Below are positions 1 through 5,465 of a stretch of DNA of 16,063 nt, one piece after another (position 1 is the first letter of the stretch; the number at the start of each line of letters is the position of its first letter). The notes beneath the pieces are model-generated. The model was not told the origin of the DNA, searched no databases, and was given only the letters and a program-made list of their open reading frames with translations. The stretch comes from an uncultured Opitutaceae bacterium (GTDB taxonomy: Bacteria > Verrucomicrobiota > Verrucomicrobiae > Opitutales > Opitutaceae): contig CAMLSH010000025.1 of the NCBI GenBank assembly GCA_946482625.1, forward strand, positions 1-16,063, read 5' to 3'. The position numbers and the translations under genes were made by a program.

Positions 1-150
1 ACGCTCCGTTTCGCCTACGTCTATTTTTTCCAACTCGGCCTCCTCGACGGCCGCGCCGGTTACTACTTCGCCAAGCTCCACGGCTTCTACGAATTCCTCT
101 CCGTAGCCAAAGCCCACGAACTCCGCCGCAAAAAATCCGCCGGTCCCTAA
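1..150 (+). CDS. Glycosyltransferase family 2-like protein, C-terminal end (partial)
   Basis: Frame 1 is open from the window edge to TAA at 148-150, giving the last 49 residues; the start lies upstream of the window. The fragment holds an aromatic stretch, then FQLGLLDGRAGYYFAKLHGF, then FLSVAKAHELRRKK. A leader of the type FLDGxxGf followed by an aromatic-rich helix and a basic tail is the usual C-terminus of bacterial family-2 glycosyltransferases of the WaaE/KdtX type, which add sugars to lipopolysaccharide core from nucleotide sugars on the cytoplasmic face of the inner membrane. The catalytic GT-A domain is not in the window, so the family call rests on this tail alone. A strong terminator follows 24 bases after the stop, so this gene ends its transcription unit and is unrelated to the LacI-type gene converging on it. 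Confidence 0.6.
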   Translation, partial: TLRFAYVYFFQLGLLDGRAGYYFAKLHGFYEFLSVAKAHELRRKKSAGP

Positions 151-174
151 CCGTCTCCGGGGACTCAGGGGTGG

Positions 175-198
175 AACGCGCCGTCCCGGCGCGTTTTT
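175..198 (+). terminator. Intrinsic terminator of the glycosyltransferase gene
   Basis: Perfect 8-bp stem AACGCGCC (175-182) and GGCGCGTT (188-195) with a 5-nt loop GTCCC. The last two T of the stem run into TTT (196-198), giving five T in a row. It lies 24 nt after the stop codon at 150, in the expected orientation. Confidence 0.8.
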
Positions 199-208
199 CC
201 GAAGGCAG

Positions 209-230
209 GGCGGATTATCCTTAATCCGCC
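209..230 (-). terminator. Hairpin over the stop codon of the LacI-type gene
   Basis: Perfect 9-bp inverted repeat GGCGGATTA (209-217) and TAATCCGCC (222-230) with a 4-nt loop. It includes the TAA stop (221-223) of the minus-strand regulator. There is no U-run on the minus strand after it, so it may be a Rho-type or 3'-end-protecting hairpin rather than a canonical intrinsic terminator. With the hairpin at 175-198 it insulates two convergent genes. Confidence 0.4.
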
Positions 231-1426
231 GCGTTCGACTCCGCGCACCTTGCCCCACCAACCGAGCGCGCGTGATCCAACCGCGAAGTCTGTTCCCAAC
301 CATCGCAGCGATCGCCGGCCACCTGCCCCACCGATCCCCGCTCGATCACCACCGGCTCCAGCGACAGATTCAGCCAGTCCGTATCCTCGATTAGATTACG
401 TATCCGCAAAAGCAACTGCTCCACCGCCCGAGCGCACAACGAATCGAAACGCATATCGATCATCGTCAGTCGACCGCCCACCGCCCCAGCCATCCGTTCC
501 GGGGAGCACGTGAGCAGCCCCACGCTCATCCCCGCTCCTGCGAGTAACTCCGAAAAATACGTCGCGACCTCATAGGACGGCACGAACAACGCCGTCGGTC
601 GCAACCGATCCTCCACCTCGAGGAAAAATTCGAACAATCTCCCCGCCTCCGCCGCCGGCCCGCCCGCTGCCTTCGCGAACAACAGATCGAGCAACGACGA
701 CTCCAGCCCGTTCGCCCGCGCCGCCGCCGTGAACGCTGCTCGCAGCAACACCGCATCGTAAGGTCCTGCCCCCGCGCAAAAAAAGCCCACCCGCCGGTGA
801 CCGCGCTTGGCTAGATAATCCGCCGCCAGAAAACCCGCCCGCCGCACATCCGATCCGCAGAGATCTCCCCCCGCCACCGCCGGTCGTGTCTTTAGCCACA
901 CATGCGGAAATGCCCGCACGCCCTCATAGGCCTCCTGGAGCCAGCGCGACTCCGCCGGCTCCAACCCGAGTGGGATCAACAGCAGTCCGTCCACCCGCCG
1001 CCTCGTCAGAAAAGGAGGCGTCATCGCCTCTCGGGAAATTCGTCCCACCACCAAGTTGCGTCCCTTCAACGCCAGCTCCCGCTCGATGTCTTGCAATAAC
1101 CCCAACGCATCCGCCCTCGCCAGCGCACCCTCGCCGCCGCCAAAAAATAACGCCCCGATATCCCCACCGGCCTTCCCCGTCTTCCGCGCGCCTGCGTTCA
1201 CCCGCGCGCTGTACACATATCCCGTCGCTCGCACGGCCTCCATTACCCGCCGCACCAAATCCGCCCCCACATCCCGGCGCAAATTCAACACCCGCGAAAC
1301 CGTCCCCATCGCCACCCCCGCTTCCCTTGCGACATCGCGTATCGTCACTTTGACCGCCGTTTGCATCAACTGATCGTTTTTCGCCATCCACCTTCGATCC
1401 AACGAACGGGAGGTCCCGCGGTTCAC
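221..1426 (-). CDS. LacI-family transcriptional regulator
   Basis: The protein is 401 residues from a GTG start. The helix-turn-helix is at about residues 28-48 (TIRDVAREAGVAMGTVSRVL), typical of LacI/GalR. A periplasmic-binding-protein-like effector domain of the Peripla_BP_3 type runs from about 89 to 363, with the landmark GHRRVGFF near 209. These proteins bind a sugar or similar effector in the cytoplasm and repress or activate uptake genes. The gene lies 25 bp downstream of a TonB-dependent receptor on the same strand and is probably co-transcribed with it, so the receptor is the likeliest target. Two oddities: the hinge (about 72-86) lacks the usual ARSL motif, and some 36 residues follow the normal family end (VVIERGS). 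The start is uncertain. GTG at 1426 has a good GGAGGT with 5-nt spacing, but that site is inside a strong hairpin. ATG at 1387 or 1366 would give the more usual short N-terminus. Confidence 0.9.
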   Translation of the reverse strand: MNRGTSRSLDRRWMAKNDQLMQTAVKVTIRDVAREAGVAMGTVSRVLNLRRDVGADLVRRVMEAVRATGYVYSARVNAGARKTGKAGGDIGALFFGGGEGALARADALGLLQDIERELALKGRNLVVGRISREAMTPPFLTRRRVDGLLLIPLGLEPAESRWLQEAYEGVRAFPHVWLKTRPAVAGGDLCGSDVRRAGFLAADYLAKRGHRRVGFFCAGAGPYDAVLLRAAFTAAARANGLESSLLDLLFAKAAGGPAAEAGRLFEFFLEVEDRLRPTALFVPSYEVATYFSELLAGAGMSVGLLTCSPERMAGAVGGRLTMIDMRFDSLCARAVEQLLLRIRNLIEDTDWLNLSLEPVVIERGSVGQVAGDRCDGWEQTSRLDHARSVGGARCAESNAAD

Positions 1427-1437
1427 GCGAGACCTCC
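1409..1437 (-). promoter_or_regulatory. Strand-specific RNA hairpin enclosing the ribosome site and GTG start of the LacI-type gene
   Basis: Read on the minus strand, arm GGAGGTCTCGCG (1437 to 1426) pairs with CGCGGGACCTCC (1420 to 1409) around the 5-nt loop TGAAC. All 12 positions pair, because the one imperfect position is U-G in minus-strand RNA; on the plus strand it is a C-A mismatch. The structure therefore suits minus-strand RNA. It contains the Shine-Dalgarno GGAGGT (1437-1432), and the GTG start (1426-1424) sits at the stem-loop junction. It lies 15 nt after the receptor stop codon. It could hold down translation of the regulator, act as a 3' end for the receptor mRNA, or do both. 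No U-run follows, so a plain intrinsic terminator is less likely. Confidence 0.55.
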
Positions 1438-1451
1438 GTGCGTGAGCGAAC

Positions 1452-4400
1452 TCAGAACACCGCGCTGACGCCTGCCACGATCGCCACGCCGTAGCGGCCG
1501 TGCCGCGTGTGGTGGGCGTAATCGGGCATGATTCCTGTCATCACGTCCGACACTTTCGCATACGTGTGAGAACGGAGCACGTTGTCGGCCTTAAGGAACA
1601 CAGAGTAGCGCTTCGAGAGGCGATAATCGGCCTGCAGGTTCAACCTAAACTCCGACGGCAGCATGTTGTAGAGCTGGTAACGGCTGGCGGTGCTTTCGCC
1701 CGGCGCGGTATACGAGACCGTCCCCGCCCGTGTGATACCGCTCTCTTCATACGTGCCCCGCGCCTGCAACGAGAAGCGGGCGATGCTATACGAAAGGCCG
1801 GCGGTGTATTTGTCCCTGGACGGGAGCTTAGTGATGTATCCGCGCGCGGGATCCTCCGGCATATCGCCTTCAGCATTCGGCCGATGCGAGTAAGTGAAGA
1901 ACATGTCGAACGGCGCCGCCCAGCGGCCCATGAAGCCGAGGTTCTGAGTCACGCTCAATTCAACACCTTGGCGGTTCGCTTTGGCCGCCGAGTTGATCGT
2001 GGAGACCAACCGCCAGTTGGGGAAGTCCGCAGGCGTGAAGCCATACGAGTTCAGGATCGAAGCGTATTCCGGGCTGTTGTTATACACCTCTTCTTCATCC
2101 CAGAGGTTTTCGATGTCCTTGTAGAAGTAGGCCACGCTGATCTTGCCGCCAGACTTCGAATAATAGCTCACCTCTGCATTCCAGGAGTTGGTGATTTCCG
2201 GCTGCAGATTCGCATTGGAGATCTGGACAGTTCCCTGACCACCGAATTCGCCGGCGTAGTTCAGGTTTTCGTTAATATTCAGGCTATTTCCACCCGTCAG
2301 GATGCCACCGCGGGAACCGGACTCCAAATTCTGGAGCTTCGTCTCGCGGCTCCAGGCCAACTTCAGCTGCAAACTGTCCGTGAACTCGTAGGCCACCTGC
2401 ACCTGCGGTGTTTCGGGATCGGTGCGCTTGAGATTAAGCGAACGCGTCTTGTAGCGCTCCATCGCCAGCCGCAGGTTGTTATTCTGATTACCGTTGGAGA
2501 CTCCGTTCGGCGCCAACTCAAGCTGGTCGGGAATGATCGCCCCGGCCGCCTGCATGCGGGCTCGCAAAGCGGTGTCGGTGATCACGGCATCGCGGGCATA
2601 GTTGCCGCCCGTTGAGATCGGGCCGGTGCTGCCGTCATACTTCACGCCCTGCGTGTAGATGCTGTCGGTGTAAACCATGCCGTTCGGCAGGCGCACATAG
2701 TTGAACTTGCTGTCCACATAACCCTGATAGCCTTCGAGCTTTTTTCGAGACTGACGGACACCCGTGATCAGCTTCAATCGATTGTTGAAGAAGCCGGCAT
2801 CGATCATTGCGTAGCCCGAATCGGTGGTCTCCGCGATCGAGCGCGTCTGGCTGATCCGGCTGTTGTAATTATCCTTCTGGATTCCCACATCGAAGTCGGG
2901 ATCGAACCACTCCGGGTTGGCCTGGTAGATATCGTAAAGCTTGTACGTGCTGGCCCATTCCTGATTTCCGGCGATACCAAAGATCGGACCGCTGGAGTAG
3001 TTGTCCTTGAGCTGATCCACCGTGAGGGTAGGCCCGGTGTACCGCATCTTATAGCCCGTTCCACGCCCCCATTTCCGGGCGTCCTTCACCGAACGCGCGA
3101 CGCCGACTTTCACGCCCGTCGAAAACGGCAGGAAGTCGAGATCGTAGCGGACGTCCAAGTTGTAGTTTTTCTGAATGTCGCGCTGGTACGCTTCCCCCGA
3201 CTGCGCGTTGAGCGTGCTGTCCGTAGTGAAGTTTTCCAGCTTCGTGTAATCGATTGGAACGCCAGAATTATTCCAGACAGCGATCGTCGACGGGATCGCC
3301 TCGTGAATGCCGTAGAAGTCGATGCGCCCAGTCTGAAGTCGCAAATCGAGGCCGGAGAAGTGCCCGTTCTTCACGTCCTCGAAATGCCCATACGACTCCG
3401 AATGGCTTCCGCTGGCATCGATCGTCCACGGGCCTTTGCGGAAATTCGCCTTGATGTATCCGGAGGTCGTCTCGCCCTCCTTGTCGCGCGAAGTGAGCGT
3501 CATCTCCGTCGCCGTGTTACTCACATTGAACGATCCGTTGCGCTGGTAGGTTTGCACATAATCCGGGCCCCAGTCCTGAGCGCCTTGCGATCCGCTGGTG
3601 CCCATTTGGAACTGCAAGCGGCGGTCCACATTAATGCCGGTGTAGCGGGAATGCTGAATGTTGAAGTTGAGCGTGAGAGAAGGCAGCGCGCGCCAATCCA
3701 CCTTGAAGTTGCCCGACTGCTTGAACGTATTCCACGGCGAGTCGGTGATCTGCACGCGATCGAGGTACGGATTTGCCAGGCTCGCCGGACCGCTGGCGTT
3801 GGCAAGCGGTGTGCCGGTAGTGCCACCGATCGGGGTAAGATTCAAACTTCCCGGCGTCATGCGCCAACGGCCGCTAAACGACTCGGCCGAGCTGTATTTG
3901 TTGTCAGAGGAAACGGATGCAGAGAAACCGAGCTTATCCGACAACGGCACCGCGACCGAAACACGCAGACCAGGAAGCGTATGGTATGTGGAATCGGAGG
4001 CCGGACCGGGAGACTTTTCGAAGATCTTCGTGTTGTTCGTATTTCCCGTGATCGTGAAATCCACGTTGTAGGTAGGGCGCGCGTATTCAAAGGCGCTTCG
4101 CGTGATCAGGTTGATCGCGCCGCCGGGTGAATTGTTCGCCATGTCCGGTGTCGCCACCTTGATGACCTCGATGCGCGACGCGTTGTTGATCGAGAGCATG
4201 TCCATGCCGATCGCGCGAGTGAGGCTCGCCGGCGATGCGCTCGAAACCGGCATGCCATCAATCATGATCGCCGTGTCCTCGGGCCCGAAACCGCGCACGC
4301 CAATGCCGGTCGCATCGTTGGGATTCACATAATTGCCGCCGTATTCGATATCGATGCCGGGCAGAAATTTCACGAACTCCGCGATGTTGCCGTCAGTCAC

Positions 4401-4940
4401 GAAACCGAGCGAATCGGTCGCCACCACGTTTTTGATGTTGGTGGAATTCCGCTCTTCGTTCACCGCGATTTCCTGCGCGGTACGATAGCGCTGCGACTGC
4501 ACGATGAACTCGTTTAGCACCAGCGCCCCGTCTTCGCCGGCCTCGGCTGTTTGCGCGCCGATGGAGATATCCTGCAGCACCGTCTTGCCGCCTTCGACGG
4601 TCACCGTCGTGACCACCGTTTCCTGACCGGTGAATTTCACGACGATCCTCGCCTGCCCGGCGGGCACGTTGCGCAGTCGATATTCCCCGAAGTCATTCGT
4701 GAGTACCTGAAGGTTCGTACCTTCGACGGAGACCGCTGCCTTGCTCAGATAATTTTGGTTTACCGGGTTGATCACACGGCCCTCGACGGTGCCGGTGGCC
4801 GCTTCTTGAGCGCGAGCGGTGACAGTCGCCAGCGACGCCGCGACGAGCATGGTCGGCGCCATCACGGGCGGAGAAATCGCTACGCCCGCTGACAGCAGCA
4901 GGCGGGGCATTAACGGACGGGGTGGGGTCTTGGAGTTCAT
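1452..4940 (-). CDS. TonB-dependent outer-membrane receptor with carboxypeptidase-regulatory-like domain
   Basis: The protein is 1162 residues. The signal peptide has basic residues, a hydrophobic core and likely cleavage after ARA (residue 44). Residues 50-130 form a carboxypeptidase-regulatory-like beta-sandwich (GTVEGRV, later GEYRLRNVPAG). LVLNEFIVQSQ near 140-150 is in the place of a TonB box. The plug domain runs about 155-285 (IAEFVKFLPGI, GIGVRGFGPEDTAIMIDGMPV, ending SPGGAINLITRSAF). The rest is a beta-barrel with many aromatic and Asn-rich strands, ending in Phe as barrel proteins do for assembly. Such proteins import bulky ligands across the outer membrane using TonB-ExbBD energy. 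The size is well above that of siderophore receptors (about 700 residues) and fits the SusC-like carbohydrate class, but no SusD gene is present. The LacI-type gene follows by 25 bp, suggesting a sugar substrate, which the sequence does not identify. The ATG at 4940 lacks a clear Shine-Dalgarno; ATG at 4910 is a less likely alternative. Confidence 0.92.
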   Translation of the reverse strand: MNSKTPPRPLMPRLLLSAGVAISPPVMAPTMLVAASLATVTARAQEAATGTVEGRVINPVNQNYLSKAAVSVEGTNLQVLTNDFGEYRLRNVPAGQARIVVKFTGQETVVTTVTVEGGKTVLQDISIGAQTAEAGEDGALVLNEFIVQSQRYRTAQEIAVNEERNSTNIKNVVATDSLGFVTDGNIAEFVKFLPGIDIEYGGNYVNPNDATGIGVRGFGPEDTAIMIDGMPVSSASPASLTRAIGMDMLSINNASRIEVIKVATPDMANNSPGGAINLITRSAFEYARPTYNVDFTITGNTNNTKIFEKSPGPASDSTYHTLPGLRVSVAVPLSDKLGFSASVSSDNKYSSAESFSGRWRMTPGSLNLTPIGGTTGTPLANASGPASLANPYLDRVQITDSPWNTFKQSGNFKVDWRALPSLTLNFNIQHSRYTGINVDRRLQFQMGTSGSQGAQDWGPDYVQTYQRNGSFNVSNTATEMTLTSRDKEGETTSGYIKANFRKGPWTIDASGSHSESYGHFEDVKNGHFSGLDLRLQTGRIDFYGIHEAIPSTIAVWNNSGVPIDYTKLENFTTDSTLNAQSGEAYQRDIQKNYNLDVRYDLDFLPFSTGVKVGVARSVKDARKWGRGTGYKMRYTGPTLTVDQLKDNYSSGPIFGIAGNQEWASTYKLYDIYQANPEWFDPDFDVGIQKDNYNSRISQTRSIAETTDSGYAMIDAGFFNNRLKLITGVRQSRKKLEGYQGYVDSKFNYVRLPNGMVYTDSIYTQGVKYDGSTGPISTGGNYARDAVITDTALRARMQAAGAIIPDQLELAPNGVSNGNQNNNLRLAMERYKTRSLNLKRTDPETPQVQVAYEFTDSLQLKLAWSRETKLQNLESGSRGGILTGGNSLNINENLNYAGEFGGQGTVQISNANLQPEITNSWNAEVSYYSKSGGKISVAYFYKDIENLWDEEEVYNNSPEYASILNSYGFTPADFPNWRLVSTINSAAKANRQGVELSVTQNLGFMGRWAAPFDMFFTYSHRPNAEGDMPEDPARGYITKLPSRDKYTAGLSYSIARFSLQARGTYEESGITRAGTVSYTAPGESTASRYQLYNMLPSEFRLNLQADYRLSKRYSVFLKADNVLRSHTYAKVSDVMTGIMPDYAHHTRHGRYGVAIVAGVSAVF

Positions 4941-4958
4941 GACGGTATGCTGGGTAGG

Positions 4959-4976
4959 TGCGCGCGCTAACGCGCA
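4959..4976. promoter_or_regulatory. Candidate operator upstream of the receptor (18-bp interrupted palindrome)
   Basis: TGCGCG (4959-4964) and CGCGCA (4971-4976) are perfect inverted repeats around CGCTAA. The site lies 18-36 bp before the receptor ATG and would fall just downstream of the possible -10 box at 4995-4990. An 18-bp palindrome in the 5' leader is where a LacI-family repressor could block transcription. LacI-type sites usually have a central CG; here the six middle bases are not symmetrical, so this is only a candidate. Confidence 0.3.
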
Positions 4977-5177
4977 GGCTTGGGTTGGGATTATGGACAG
5001 GGCACGACACCTCGCTTCGGTCCGGATGAATGCCCGGCCTGCTCAGCGAAAATGAATCGCCGGAGGCCGTGTTCGCGCAGGGCATTGAGGCTGCCACCCG
5101 GTGTGCAGACGGGAGAGCTCAAGGCGCGTGTGGCACGCATCCCGAACAGTATTCAAGACAACAACCGCACCATCCTC

Positions 5178-5235
5178 GGGAGGAGGAATGGCGGATTTAT
5201 TGATCGAGGATTAACCGGCTTCGAAATGAAGCCGG
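5178..5235 (+). promoter_or_regulatory. Possible leader: ribosome site, 8-codon mini-ORF and hairpin
   Basis: GGGAGG (5178-5183) precedes ATG at 5188 with 4-nt spacing. The mini-ORF reads MADLLIED and stops with TAA at 5212-5214. At the very next base begins a perfect 8-bp inverted repeat, CCGGCTTC (5215-5222) and GAAGCCGG (5228-5235), with the 5-nt loop GAAAT. GCCGGCTTCG recurs directly at 5231-5240. The order resembles an attenuation leader for the kinase transcript, or the repeat may simply be a protein-binding site. No U-run follows the hairpin, and transcription through the region is assumed, not shown. Confidence 0.25.
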
Positions 5236-5357
5236 CTTCGGGGCTAGGTGTGAGGGGAATGACTGAAGAAGAACCGAACGACTGACGCCGTGGGTGCCGA
5301 CTACAGTAATCGAAACATAACAAATCCATGCACCGGCGTCTTGTACCGAGAACACGT

Positions 5358-5369
5358 GACAGGCCTGTC
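5358..5369. promoter_or_regulatory. 12-bp perfect palindrome upstream of the sensor kinase
   Basis: GACAGGCCTGTC is a perfect 12-bp palindrome about 97 bp before the preferred kinase start at 5466, and it overlaps by one base a CACGTG palindrome (5353-5358). Its position fits an operator or activator site for the kinase-regulator operon. It would be coding if the kinase started at 5328, which is less likely. Confidence 0.3.
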
Positions 5370-5465
5370 TCGCACGTCAGCAGCCCCGGGCTTCCACCGC
5401 TCCGTTCCCGGTCCTACGCTCAGTCGCAGCACTCCTTCTGCGCCTGTCACACGCACGTGAAATCC

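Larger units (their letters stand above)
4941..5465. other. Divergent intergenic region between the receptor and the sensor kinase
   Basis: About 525 bp separate the receptor start (4940, minus) from the likely kinase start (5466, plus). No coding gene is convincing here: the open frames have no domain-like sequence. The spacer holds a GC palindrome close to the receptor start, a purine-rich ribosome-site-like stretch with an 8-codon mini-ORF and hairpin, and a 12-bp perfect palindrome before the kinase; these are listed separately. A CATAAT hexamer on the minus strand (4995-4990) could be a -10 box for the receptor, but no matching -35 is visible. I see no confident sigma-70 promoter for the kinase. 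Confidence 0.6.

Noticed and set aside
1500..2615. A 371-residue plus-strand frame opposite the first receptor
   Set aside because: No recognisable domain, while the receptor on the other strand has full plug and barrel features.
4980..5285. Possible 101-residue plus-strand gene in the divergent spacer
   Set aside because: No domain, no ribosome site, Arg-rich biased composition; regulatory sequence explains the spacer better.
5328..5465. N-terminal extension of the kinase from ATG 5328
   Set aside because: The added residues have no secretion or domain character and would place the signal peptide internally; the ATG at 5466 begins a normal signal peptide.
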